Counted from the stretch's first letter, positions 34,280-44,972 are shown. The stretch: 64,000 nt of DNA from Yponomeuta sedellus (GCA_934045075.1 OW203722.1:12958796-13022795); one strand, 5' to 3'. Notes: generated by a model from the sequence alone, not told the origin. Program-made: numbers and translations.

Positions 34280-35570
34280 TTTATAATTAAGAGTTTATTT
34301 TATTTTAATTATTAAAACTTCCGTTTACAAGTTGAACTGGAACACTTAAGTATTCGGTCGCTTTTTAACCACTTATTTATTCGAGCATTATTACACATTA
34401 ATTTCGATTAGAAGATTTTTGGATGGAAAATATAGTACATAAGTACCTATGATAAGGTATACTTGGCTCGCCCACAGTCGAAAAGTGATCGCGTAACGGT
34501 GTGAGCGAACGCGCTTGACGCCTTATTCTGGCTGAAAGGTTACGTAGACCAAATGAAGGTAAATTATATTCGTTACTCTATCTCGATTAATAGAAGGCGA
34601 GACATGCCTTTCCTTTTCAGAATGGCGGCTAAGTAACAAATCAATATTTGGGAGTGAGTGCTTTTTCGTGCAATGGAGAAGCTTTTATCTGGACAACGGC
34701 CGGCGAATAGCTACACAAACAGTCAAAGGACACCGACATTCACTTACCACTGAGGCAACGCCAGAGCGCCCGATTCCACTTAGCCACCAGCTAAACCTTT
34801 TAACATAATTTACACAAAATACTTTTTCACTGCTAAGTAAGTACTTATATTTTATTATACTCAATGACGTTTCAGTTTCTTTCTGTGCGGATGCGTCCAT
34901 TGAAACTGTTTTTCTAACCTTATTTAAAGGTTTTGTACACAATGTGTCATGGTAATTGGGAACACTAAAACTACATAATACGATCTTTCCTCTTCTTTCT
35001 TAATCAGCATTTTAACTATGTATAAGTGGTAATACTTGTAAATCGATTACGCATACTAAGTATTACAGGGCGTATTGTTTAATTAAGTCGACGAAAACGG
35101 ACGCGGAGTAAAGGTTTAACGAGAACGGACAAAGTGGGCCTCTACCGCAAGCGTTAATTATTATCTGCGAGGAGTGCGCTTTGTTTAGTTGCCAACTCTA
35201 AATTAGTTTTCGAAATGGATCATTCGCACCCCGAGCCGCGCCCGCGCGCCCCCGCGCCCCCTCACACACCCCCGGGCCCAGTAATTGGAACGTTTCGAGA
35301 TGACACCGCGCTCGCCCGCCTGCCCTCTAATCTGTTAACAAGAAACACCCCAACTCATTACGATTCTCAAACGTATAAGCAACATGTATGTACACGTGCC
35401 TGTCACCGTATCTAATTAAGAAAGTCTAAAATAAACAACATTGATCTTGTGTCGTCGACTTCCTAATTTATACGCCGACACCGGTGGTTGTTATTGGCAA
35501 CGACTCTCAAACATTCGTAGGTAATAATTCATCAAGAACAATTAAACCAAAGTTATCTGGAAGAAAATAC
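34280..35570. promoter_or_regulatory. noncoding; candidate regulatory patch at 35040-35480
   Basis: 35070-35180 and 35215-35330 combine TTAATTA cores with a GC-rich block. The open frame at 35215-35415 is proline-rich only because of composition. No gene called. Confidence 0.3.
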
Positions 35571-35574
35571 TTAT

Positions 35575-35870
35575 TAGTATTAAGCTCGCCTTTGTACAAA
35601 CCCCCTTTTTTGTGCAATAAAGAATTTTTAAATTGAATTAAACGTATTATTACTATCATTATTCTACTTTATTGCACACAAAACATTAAACAGGACATTA
35701 CATAAGAAATAACACGTACAAAGGCGAGCTTATCACTGAAAAAGATTTCTTCCAGCAAACCTTAGAGAGTCGGAGAAGCAGTAAAAAGCTGGTATATATA
35801 CGTGTACAAAATATAAGATAAGTTAAGAATATTCTTTATTGTATACCGGAAAATTGATACAGATATAGAA
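35575..35870. repeat. LINE 3'-end fragments in inverted order
   Basis: 35581-35597 (taagctcgcctttgtac) is inverted relative to 35715-35732 (gtacaaaggcgagcttat). Both sides carry 'tttattgcac' or its complement (35610-35625, 35666-35680). 35815-35865 repeats the block at 31085-31130. Two opposite fragments of the same 3' end lie head to head. Confidence 0.5.
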
Positions 35871-36006
35871 GATAAGATACAATTGGCGGCCTTATTGCTA
35901 ATAGCAATACTACATAAATATAGAATAACCTACTGTAATTATTCGTAATATTATTTTTTAGTGTAATAGAAAAACTGATGAAGACAAAGGGTTTTGCCAG
36001 GATCGT

Positions 36007-36085
36007 CGTAAGTAGCAAACCCTCGTCTCTGCCTACTCTTCCGGGATACAGGTGAGGGGATACGGATAAGATTATGTATAAAACA
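36007..36085 (+). repeat. RTE-type 3'-end fragment ('gcctactcttccgggatacagg')
   Basis: Inverse orientation of the block beside the (CATA)n array at 48555-48600 (cctgtatcccagaggggtaggc). A widespread moth/butterfly repeat end. Confidence 0.55.
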
Positions 36086-36099
36086 GTGCAAAGTAAGTA

Positions 36100-37520
36100 A
36101 CCGTGTCACTTTTATCTATCGGAAATTAGCCCGCAGCTAGCTACTTAGTTGCAAAGTGCCGTATCTACTCAGCTAATTATCTTCTGACTCTACCACGAGC
36201 TTACTGCCGTTACTTAATATAATAGAAATTTATTCAAACTTCCATTAGCGGAATACTTTAATTAAATCACTCTACGGAGTAAACGCCGGATCGCGACGCC
36301 ATCTCGGCGGAACTACCCACTCTATTCCCGATTGACAAACCTTTTAGCGACATAATCATGTTTTTACTCGCATAAAAATATCTTCGGAGGACACCAGCGT
36401 AAAAGCGCTTTTAGTGGCCGGGAGCAAAGAGAGAAAGGGTTGTTTGTTTTAGTAGTTAGCTAGAGTGACGGGCGGACGTGAGCACTTCTCTGCGGTGTAC
36501 ATTAAGTCGTCAACAATTAAGGCTCATTAAGTTTCATAACCGGCGCTGACGGCGCGGAGCGGGTGCGGGGCGGTTGCGGGGCGGGCGCGAGTGCCGGCCC
36601 GTCGCCGTTAAGACGGATAATCTCCAGCTGTCAGCCGCTAATGCGTTTTAGAGTACGTAATTTGAACCGTCGAGATCAGCGGTAATTAACAGCCGCAATT
36701 AAGGCTAAGTGATTATTAGTAACAACGGCCTAAGGGTACCTCTTTTTGTAACCTAAATTTTTTAAAGCTCATCAGACAAAACGCTCCAAAGAGAGAGGTT
36801 TTTGTCGTTGGTAATTCCAAGTGATGATGCATTATTTTTAAGATTTCGTCTTTTATAATTTATAATGCTCTTTTCATTAATGTTTTTTCCATCGTAGCTA
36901 CTTACTCGCAGTTAAAGATAAGTAGTAGGTACCAGCAGCAGTACATAGTACCTAAATTAAACTTATTATACACTGAAAATTGACTCTACATTATAAAATA
37001 TCACTTAACTTCTTTGCTTTCGCATACGATACCGACACCGCCCATAAAAAAAACAGAAAATATATTGTATTTAAGGGTTGTGGTTACAAAACAACACTTG
37101 GCATCCCATGAGTCGTTTCGACTTACGGGCAAAAAATACATTCAAGCGTACAACACAACACGCAAAAGGAGGGTGTATAAAGTGAAACCAATCCGTCACT
37201 TCAATTTGTGTTAAAAGTAAATGTGCGCCTCGAGTAACCTGGAGACGCGGGGTAATGTATTCCCACACATAGCTACATAAGTGAAGACATTTTAAGAAGC
37301 TCCGCGGGCCCGCCGCTGCACCCGAGGGGTTAGGGCCTAAAAGCACTATCTCCAAGCCAAAGCTTTACAAGTCTTCTCAAATTCAACTTACTTTGCTCTG
37401 TTGAGGTGCCCGCGTGGATGTTGTACAATGCGACGTGACCAGTCTTGATACTTTCCCAGGTTTTAGGGAATTTGAATTTTTGTACCAATCCAACTGATTG
37501 GATTTTCTATCCGTTTTCGC
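36100..37520. promoter_or_regulatory. noncoding; candidate regulatory patch at 36440-36740
   Basis: 36500-36740 has AATTAAGG/TAATTA cores (36512-36530, 36683-36708) around a GC-rich block at 36545-36605. The rest to 37520 shows nothing recognisable. The youngest Gypsy element inserted just to the right. Confidence 0.3.
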
Positions 37521-37523
37521 TCG

Positions 37524-38077
37524 TGTTATCGAACGATGTCCGGACCTAGCCTACGTCACACCAATCACACGTCGCGTAACAATTGATTGTAAAGAGATGC
37601 GATTATCGTAATAATGTTGTCTTGTATTTATAATTTCATAATTTATAGAATATTTATTATCTTATTCAGTTGCCTTTGATTAATAGTTTATTTCAGTTAA
37701 GTTTCATTATTTGGGCGCCAGCGAAAGTGGCGCCATCTCAAATTATATTCTCTTTAATATAGTTTCGTAAATAATGATAAAGTAATGTAATTAATGATTT
37801 ATTAAATGTACTATATAAATTTAATTAGCCTCCATACAGCTTGAAGTAATGTTCTACGTTTAATTAGTTTAATTTAAAGTATCTTCAATTCTCATAGCTT
37901 CCTGTTTTGAATTGTTAACGGCTTTTCAACTCTATTTAAGCGACGGGCATGCCGTCGCCAGCACCATTGTAAACCTTGCTACTAACTATACCACTGGTAC
38001 AGCGGAAGCTCTGCCCGAAAATACACCGAAGCACCTACACCAGCGTTTTACTCCGACCATCTCCAATTCCTGTTACA
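37524..38077 (+). repeat. 5' LTR of G1
   Basis: 554 bp, TG...CA ends. Has a TATA-like TATTTAA at 37933-37939, followed directly by a 7-bp stem hairpin (GCGACGG, loop GCATG, CCGTCGC; 37940-37958), and a second hairpin GGCGCCA-GCGAAAG-TGGCGCC at 37714-37734. The first hairpin would lie at or just after a transcription start placed downstream of the TATA-like box (inference). Confidence 0.96.
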
Positions 38078-38079
38078 CT

Positions 38080-38093
38080 TCAGAAGTGGGATT
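38080..38093 (+). other. primer binding site, tRNA-Leu type (G1)
   Basis: TCAGAAGTGGGATT begins two bases after the LTR. It is the complement of the 3' region of animal tRNA-Leu (AATCCCACTTCTGA, recalled from memory). It pairs with the tRNA inward from its last bases and does not include the complement of the terminal CACCA, so priming would need an offset or trimmed tRNA end. Confidence 0.7.
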
Positions 38094-38100
38094 AAGAAGA

Positions 38101-40275
38101 ATGTCGGGCCCTTACGCAGCTGGTCTCGGCATGAAGAGAAAAGTTCACGACAAAATCACTTCGGACGACGAAGAACAAACCGAAGAAGGCACGATTTTTT
38201 TTTCTTCTACCGCGCCTACACCGAATAAGTTACGACGAGTAACTCATGCTGACGCAGAAGTGATCGCGAAGTTCCGTCCTGAAGATGACTCCAGCAATAT
38301 CTCTAGCTGGTTACACAAGATCGATCAACTGGGTGACGTCTACGGATGGAATGCGACCGAAAGACAGTTCGTCATGCAACTTCGCCTCCGCGGCTCCGCC
38401 AGACGGTGGTATGACGACCTCGATGATTATAGCCTTTACTGGGAAGGCTGGAAAAGCGCTCTAAAATCAGCTTTTCCTAGATCCACCGATCACGTCGACA
38501 AGTTGGAGGTTATGTTGACAAGAACGAAGAAAGACTCTGAAACGATGACAAAGTACTATCACGACAAGGTATCGCTCCTGAAAAAATGTGATATCCATGG
38601 AGAAGGTGCCATCTCGTGCATTATCAGAGGTCTACCTGTGGAGCTCCGAGCAAACGCCAAAGCATATCAGTGTCAGACGCCTGAGCTCCTTTACTACGGC
38701 TATTTGTCATCGCTGGAAAACTATCGAAGAGTGGAAGCTGGGACGTCATTACGGAAATCAACATGGAGAAGAGGAACGTTCGAGGGAGGCGTCACGACAA
38801 CGCCGCAGCAGTCTGGGGCTAAGCGGTGCTACGCATGTCGGCGAGTTGGTCACGAGGCGCGAGACTGCAGAGCCCAGCAGCGCTGCGAGACCTGCCAGCG
38901 CACCGGCCATTCGTCCGCCAGCTGCTGGTTTGCAGCTACCCCAGGGTCTACGCGGCAACCATTCCAGAGGTCTCGGGTGAGCGAAATCCTTTATACCCCT
39001 ACTGATTTGTTTTTGAGCATATACAAACGCCTCGCATACATTGGTACAGAAACAATTGTTGCGTACATAGATACGGGTAGTAAATTAAATATATTGACAC
39101 AGAGTAAAGCGCAGTCGCTGTCGCTTGCAACTACACCATCTACCGTTGCGATGAGAGGGTTTGGAGGTGCTCATACACTGTCGCTAGGTAGATCATATAT
39201 AGATGTATGTATTGACAATGTGTGCTTGAGTGGTAACGTTGAAATAACCGACTATGATCTCGCTGACATCGACCTTATTATAGGGCAATCTATGATAAAT
39301 CAACCGGGTATGAGTCTTGTGACAACTTCTAACTCCGCCAAATTTATCGAAACGCCTAAGGTAGATAATTACCTAAAGTGCATTAAGCTGGAATCTGAAG
39401 ACTGTAGTTCCAAATACGGCGTTTATTTAAAATGTGATGTCACCATACCCGCTCAGAGCGTTGGCCTAATTAATGTGTTCGTGGAAATTGAATCTAACGA
39501 TGACTTGCATTTCATTTGTTTGTCAGATCAACGTGAAATTGATGTAGGAGATCTGGATAGTAAAAATCTCAGCAGCCTTCTCACATTACTAAATAAATTT
39601 AATCACTTATTTGCTAGGGACACAAAAGATTTAGGTTGTACGGACCTCATTGAGATGCATATTCAGACATTGACTGAAAAGCCCGTTCATTTTAAGCCAT
39701 ACAGGCTGTCGCAAAAAGAAAATGAGATTGTTAACGATAAGGTTCAAGATTTACTTGAAGCCGGGATTGTGCGCGAATCAATGTCTGACTATGCAAGCCC
39801 AGTTATATTGGTCAAGAAGAAAGGTGGGGACTATAGGCTGTGTATAGATTACAGGGCTCTCAACTCTCAGACAATAAAAGACCGTTACCCCCTACCACAT
39901 ATTGACGATCAAGTTTCAAAATTGGCAGGTAAATTTTACTTTACAACTCTCGATTTAGCACAGGGCTACTATCAAGTAAAGGTGGCAGAAGATTCAACTC
40001 ATAAAACCGCCTTTGTAACGCCCTCCGCGCAATTCGAGTTTTTAAAAATGCCCTTTGGTCTGGCCAATGCTCCGGCAGTGTTTTCTCGACTTATACGTCT
40101 AGCACTTAATGATGTTAGAAATGATGTCTCAATTTATCTTGACGATGTCATGTTACCTACAGTTACCGTAGGGGAAGGGATACATTTATTAGAGCGTGTA
40201 TTACAGCTCCTGCAAGAAGCAAATTTGAAATTGAATCTAAAGAAATGCTCTTTCTTGAAAACTAGCGTAGACTAG
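38101..40275 (+). pseudogene. Gag-Pol polyprotein of G1, part 1: gag, protease, most of reverse transcriptase
   Basis: I choose ATG 38101 (MSGPYAAG), the first ATG after the LTR and primer site; the frame is also open leftwards into the LTR, which is not expected to be translated. Residues about 1-230: capsid-like gag (LRLRGSARRWYDDL; SSLENYRRVE). C243-C256 and C262-C275: two CX2CX4HX4C knuckles for RNA binding. D324TGS: aspartic-protease active site, with the second conserved stretch DIDLIIGQ. RT: LDLAQGYY with D618, MPFGLANAPAVFSR, and YLDD at 679-682. Gag and pol are in one frame, with no gag-pol frameshift. The frame ends at a TAG (40273-40275) made by four extra bases in 'tagactaggtac'. 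The rest of pol continues one base off at 40280. Confidence 0.93.
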
Positions 40276-40279
40276 GTAC

Positions 40280-42262
40280 TTGGGCCACGAAATTTCTGCG
40301 GGTACAATAAGACCGGGGCAAGCAAAAATTAATTGTGTATCAAACTACCGTCAGCCGCAAAATGTCCATGAGATTCGACAGTTCATCGGTCTCACATCTT
40401 ACTTTAGAAAATTCATTCGTGGATTTGCTGAGATTGCTCTGCCATTGACTATGCTTACAAAAAAGGATGTAGCCTGGTGCTGGGGTCCAGAGCAAGAAAA
40501 TGCATTTGTTACTTTGAAACTTCGGTTAACAGAGAGGCCAGTACTAGGTATTTACGATAGTAAAGCGATTACTGAACTGCACACTGATGCGAGCAAATGG
40601 GGTCTAGGTGGCATACTTATGCAGCAACAGCCGAATGGGTCATTAAAACCCATTGCATACTTCAGCAGAGTGACTTCAAGGGAGGAGCAGTTTTACCACA
40701 GCTACGAACTTAAGACCCTTGCTGTTGTTGAGTCACTAAAGCGGTTTCGTATTTATTTAACCGGGATACCGGTTAAAGTAATAACTGATTGCGCGGCTTT
40801 ACGTACAACGCTGGTTAAGAAAGATTTAATTCCTCGCATAGCTAGGTGGTGGCTGACAATTCAGGATTTTGATTTGCAAATTGAGTACAGACCGGGTGAA
40901 AGAATGAAACAAGTAGATGCGCTAAGTAGGAACCCCATAAAAGAACACATTTTCCAAATTGACGAGTCTGATTGGCTTCTTACCCTACAATTGCAAGATG
41001 AAAACATCCAACACACTCTTACACAGTTACGAGAAAATACAACGAACCCCGACATAATTAACAATTATGTCGCTAAGGATAATCTTTTGTACAGGACAAC
41101 ATTGCATGGTGAGCGTTTTGTTATACCGAAATTAGCGAAGTATAGCCTTTTGCAGAAGTACCACGATCAGATAGGACATCCAGGGTTCGATAGATGCGAG
41201 AAGACGATCAAAGATAAATTCTGGTTCGCTGGAATGACTCGATTCATAAGAAAATATATTAAATCTTGTCTTCAGTGTGCATATGGGAAGTCGGAGTATG
41301 GCAGGGTACAGGGAGAACTATATCCAATAGAGAAAGTGCCAGTGCCCATGCATACTTTGCACGCTGACCATTTAGGTCCCTTCGTAAAAACAAGAAAAGG
41401 GAATACCTATGTCCTGGTTGTGATAGATTCGTTCACAAAATTCGTATTCGCTAGGGCTGTCAGAAACTGCAGTTCTATAGAGACAGTCAAACACCTAAAA
41501 GAAATAATATCACTTTTTGGCAACCCCACAAGAATTATCACGGATAGAGGAAAAGCTTTCACGAGTCGCTATTTCAAGCAGTTCGCTGAAGAAACTCAAT
41601 TTAGACACGTTCTAAACGCCATAGCAAGCCCTAGATCAAATGGTCAGGTTGAGCGCGTAAATCGTACGATTATTGATGGTCTGAATACTATGTCGGAGAG
41701 TGAGAGTACATGGGACGAAAAACTTCATGATGTAGTATGGGGAATAAATAATACACCAAATTCGACCACTACCTATCCACCGTTCAAGCTTATGTTTGGA
41801 CACCAAAACTCCCGGCTAACAGCTTACCCCACCAATCGGCCTCAAGACTTCCCATTGCAACAACGGGGACTAGAAAATCGGAGAGAAGATGCGAAATTAA
41901 AAATTGATAGAAACATGACTCTTATGAAAAAAAGATTTGACAAATCCCGTAAAAAGTGCTTAAAGTATTCCGTAGGGCAATTGGTTTTGTGGAAGGGTGG
42001 TACTAGCAGGGATGTGAATGCCAAGGTTTCCCAAAAATTAAGGAGCTCCTATTCGGGTCCTTACAGAGTCTGCAAAGCAGATGCAAGCCTAGATCGTTAT
42101 GTTATCGCTAGTGTGAAAGGAATGAAAGGCTATAAGAAGTTTAATGCGGTTGTGCGGGGTGAAATGTTGCGACCTTATAAACCCATTGTTTCTGATGCAG
42201 ATAGTTCATCTAGCGACAGAGACGTAGACAGGGATGACTTAATCGATTTACTAGAGAGCTAG
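40280..42262 (+). pseudogene. Gag-Pol polyprotein of G1, part 2: RT C-terminus, RNase H, integrase
   Basis: Continues the polyprotein after the 4-nt insertion. It has no start of its own (the first codon in the open frame is TTG). Residues from 40280: RNase H with D103 (HTDAS), E143 (SYELKTLAVVE), D170 (ITDCAAL) and D213 (VDALSRNP). Integrase HHCC zinc domain: H295, H300, C330, C333. Integrase core: D363 (HADHLGPF), D422 (ITDRGKAF), E458 (QVERVNR), 35 residues between the last two. GPY motif at 593-595 near the C-terminus; the end is DDLIDLLES. All catalytic residues are present. There is no chromodomain. In G2 the corresponding region is in one piece with the RT, which shows that the break is particular to this copy. 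Confidence 0.93.
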
Positions 42263-43174
42263 GTCATGTAATATTAGTAAATTGGCGAATTTTGTGTAAA
42301 TCAAAATACTTTTAAATGTTATGGAGATAAATGTAAATACTTCATAAACATAATCGGCACAGATAATATAATTTGTAAAAATGTTTACATAATATGTAGG
42401 TATTTGTAAATAAAAATCTGAGACATAAATAATTTAATTCAATGTACATAGTTATTTCACGAGGTGCAATCATCTAATTAAAATAACACTTTCTTGTATG
42501 TGACGTTCACGTAAAATTTTACAGCAATCTGAAAAGAAACAAAACTGTTAACAAATACATAATAGTAATAATAATATATACCTACTTGCCGGTCTATGTG
42601 ACGGTTTTGGACCTATGATAATTACATACTTCGGTAGTCTTCGTGACCAAAGAAATCTGTGTGATTTTTAGTGCCCCACAATGTCTGTGTGACCGCTCGT
42701 CTATGTGACGTTTAAAATGTCCATGTCACAGGTCCATGTGACGTCTTAGAAGTCTGTGTGTGTGACGTCTTCGAAGTCTGTGTGACATCTTAGAAGTCTG
42801 TGTGGCTCGAATTAAAATTATCTGTGATCCAGGCTTTATAGTTTCTTTAGGTGGCCTTAAACATCCAAGCAATTTTCGACCAAATACCTAGGTTATCCTG
42901 TTGGTAAACAATACATAAGCAAATTGGTTGTCTGTGTGACAAATCGGAACTTATATTAATAATAGAATTTCCCACTAGCAGTTATCCGCTCACTACCTAC
43001 CAAAGGTTAAACCAGAACGAGACGTCTGTGTGACCTAATTTTCCTTCGAGGTTTTCCGATTCTGAAGTCTTAGTGACCCGAAATCTCTATTTATAAAGAG
43101 AATGCTTACCTTTGCAATCCTTAAGTCTCAGTGAAGTCCAACATGATTCTGTTAGATTTTTTTTCTCTTTTTAG
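42263..43174 (+). other. 3' untranslated region of G1 with about 15 copies of a GTCTGTGTGAC-like motif (42592-43135)
   Basis: Copies start at about 42592, 42637, 42655, 42683, 42699, 42719, 42732, 42752, 42776, 42796, 42821, 42930, 43024, 43067 and 43125. The consensus is GTCTGTGTGAC, and the common variants are GTCTATGTGAC, GTCCATGTGAC and GTCTTAGTGAC. Spacing is irregular (about 13-110 bp). Some copies share an 'ATCTTAGAA' leader, which indicates local duplication. All are on the sense strand except that the motif's CATGTCACA variant at 42722 is partly palindromic. G2 has a similar cluster with the same CTGTGTG core. Confidence 0.9.
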
Positions 43175-43270
43175 ATGCCTGATGGTACGGAAGCAAAGAT
43201 GCTGCCGGATCGCCGTGGGACACGGCCGTTGCAGGATGGCCGAGTGTTATCGAACGATGTCCGGACCTAG
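43175..43270 (+). CDS. tiny 3' ORF of G1 running into the LTR
   Basis: ATG 43175 to TAG 43268-43270, 31 codons, ending LQDGRVLSNDVRT with the last nine codons inside the 3' LTR. It follows a strong acceptor-like tract (ttttttttctctttttag, ending 43174) immediately before the ATG. G2 has a comparable short ORF (55601-55720) that also ends in QDGRVL. The shared part coincides with the conserved nucleotide block next to the LTR, so conservation may be for RNA/DNA function and not for protein. Whether it is translated is unknown. Confidence 0.3.
   Translation: MPDGTEAKMLPDRRGTRPLQDGRVLSNDVRT
43212..43244 (+). other. hairpin plus tRNA-Leu 5'-end-like sequence abutting the 3' LTR (G1)
   Basis: GCCGTG-GGA-CACGGC (43212-43226) can form a 6-bp stem. 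CAGGATGGCCGAG (43232-43244) is identical in sense to the 5' end of animal tRNA-Leu (G-T-CAGGATGGCCGAG, from memory) and ends exactly at the first base of the LTR. This is where the polypurine tract for second-strand priming should be; no long purine run is present. G2 has the same two parts at 55615-55650 (minus). Confidence 0.75.
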
Positions 43271-43798
43271 CCTACGTCACACCAATCACACGTCGCGTAA
43301 CAATTGATTGTAAAGAGATGCGATTATCGTAATAATGTTGTCTTGTATTTATAATTTCATAATTTATAGAATATTTATTATCTTATTCAGTTGCCTTTGA
43401 TTAATAGTTTATTTCAGTTAAGTTTCATTATTTGGGCGCCAGCGAAAGTGGCGCCATCTCAAATTATATTCTCTTTAATATAGTTTCGTAAATAATGATA
43501 AAGTAATGTAATTAATGATTTATTAAATGTACTATATAAATTTAATTAGCCTCCATACAGCTTGAAGTAATGTTCTACGTTTAATTAGTTTAATTTAAAG
43601 TATCTTCAATTCTCATAGCTTCCTGTTTTGAATTGTTAACGGCTTTTCAACTCTATTTAAGCGACGGGCATGCCGTCGCCAGCACCATTGTAAACCTTGC
43701 TACTAACTATACCACTGGTACAGCGGAAGCTCTGCCCGAAAATACACCGAAGCACCTACACCAGCGTTTTACTCCGACCATCTCCAATTCCTGTTACA
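43245..43798 (+). repeat. 3' LTR of G1
   Basis: 554 bp, read as identical to 37524-38077, including both hairpins. Followed by the CTCG target duplication. Confidence 0.96.
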
Positions 43799-43802
43799 CT
43801 CG

Positions 43803-44970
43803 TATCACTTATTTTAACTTTTATCTCTTTTTGCACATAGAACTCAAATTCGAACTAGTTAACTAATAGAAAATTCCACGGCATTGTCTAGCCTTTCTTC
43901 ACATTTTCTTTTTGCAATAAATTATAACAATAATGTCTCTCTAAAAATATAAATGCATATTTGTTAAGGATTTAGACTTATATTTAACTAAATTATTTTT
44001 TACATCGTCGTCAGGCTATACTAGTCCACTGCTGGACATAGCCCTCCCCTAAAGAGCGTCACGTTGTGCCATCATAGGGGGCAATGCCCATAATTCCCAC
44101 GCTGGGCATGCGGGTTTTATATAAATTTTAAGATAAAAGATAAGATAAGAATATTCTTTATTGTAAACCAGGAAAAAACAAATAAAAAGGAGGCGTTAAC
44201 ACAAAATTTTGTTAAGTGTACAAGAAACAAGGCGCGGAGCAATACATAGTAACAGGATAATGCTTTATCCCATACCCATTAGCCAGTAATTATATACATA
44301 TATTATATATCATAGTAAAAATAATTTTATAGTTATAACGTATTTTAGATATGCATGTTTATATATATTATATACATACATTATAATTGACTACATTTAG
44401 GGCGACCGCAGTCTTCGTTATCATACCCAGTTGGGTAGGGGCATAAGCGCATGGAAGAATAAGTTTTTATGACTATTTTACACGTGTTAAGTACGCAGGC
44501 ATTAATAAAATTTTAAGTTAAAATGAAGTCACTTAACAGCTTTAGAAGTAACTTGTAAGTTGTTGACTAGATGATTAAGCTTTGCCCCTCGCACCAGTCT
44601 CACCGCACACGTACTCCAGTGGGAGAGTCCTTGTATAGGTACTTAACTAAATTTCGTGTCAACGCCTGACCTCCTTTTCTAATCCTAAAATTATAATTAA
44701 GTTAAATTGGTCTAAATCCTTAACCTGTGTGGCTTAGCGCATTAGTATAAATTGCAAGTGAAATAGAATCGTATCTATGATGCAGTTTGTACGATTTGTA
44801 TGAACTTAACAAAGGGTCGCTTTAGTTAAGTTTCAAAAGCTCTTTGAAATAATAATGGGAATTACTACAAAATATTACTATAAAATAATGAAAAGAAAAA
44901 TGATGCTACTTCACACTAATTTGTTTGTATTATTACAAGCAAATTACTGTTATAAGTAAATATACAGCTC
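43803..44970. other. noncoding; Lepidoptera-type fragments at 44011-44112 and 44145-44240
   Basis: 44020-44112 contains 'gtccactgctggacatagccctcccc', a common moth/butterfly repeat signature. 44145-44240 begins with the 'aagataagaatattctttattgta' block shared with 31085 and 35818. Otherwise AT-rich with nothing recognised. Confidence 0.5.
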
Positions 44971-44972
44971 TA

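Larger units (their letters stand above)
37524..43798 (+). mobile_element. Ty3/Gypsy LTR retrotransposon, young copy (element G1)
   Basis: 6275 bp bounded by two 554-bp LTRs (TGTTATCG...GTTACA) that I read as identical, and by CTCG at 37520-37523 and 43799-43802, a 4-bp target duplication. Order inside: tRNA-Leu-type primer site, gag with two CCHC knuckles, protease, reverse transcriptase, RNase H, integrase (DD35E, GPY motif), a long 3' noncoding part with repeated motifs, a tiny ORF, then the 3' LTR. Pol order RT-RNaseH-IN is diagnostic for Ty3/Gypsy. No envelope-like gene. One 4-nt insertion breaks the polyprotein. Identical LTRs imply a recent insertion. Confidence 0.97.

Noticed and set aside
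35215..35415. Proline-rich 66-codon ORF
   Set aside because: Compositional; low-complexity GC-rich DNA with no supporting context.
37912..38100. Gag start inside the LTR of G1
   Set aside because: The frame is open into the LTR, but the first codon there is not ATG and the same stretch exists in the 3' LTR; ATG 38101 after the primer site is the natural start.
40262..40285. Programmed frameshift in G1 pol
   Set aside because: It lies inside the RT/RNase H part, needs a stop-containing 4-nt insertion, and the related element G2 reads through the same place in one frame.
42592..43135. CRISPR-like or tandem satellite array
   Set aside because: Units are 11 nt, imperfect and irregularly spaced, inside a eukaryotic retrotransposon; no spacer structure.
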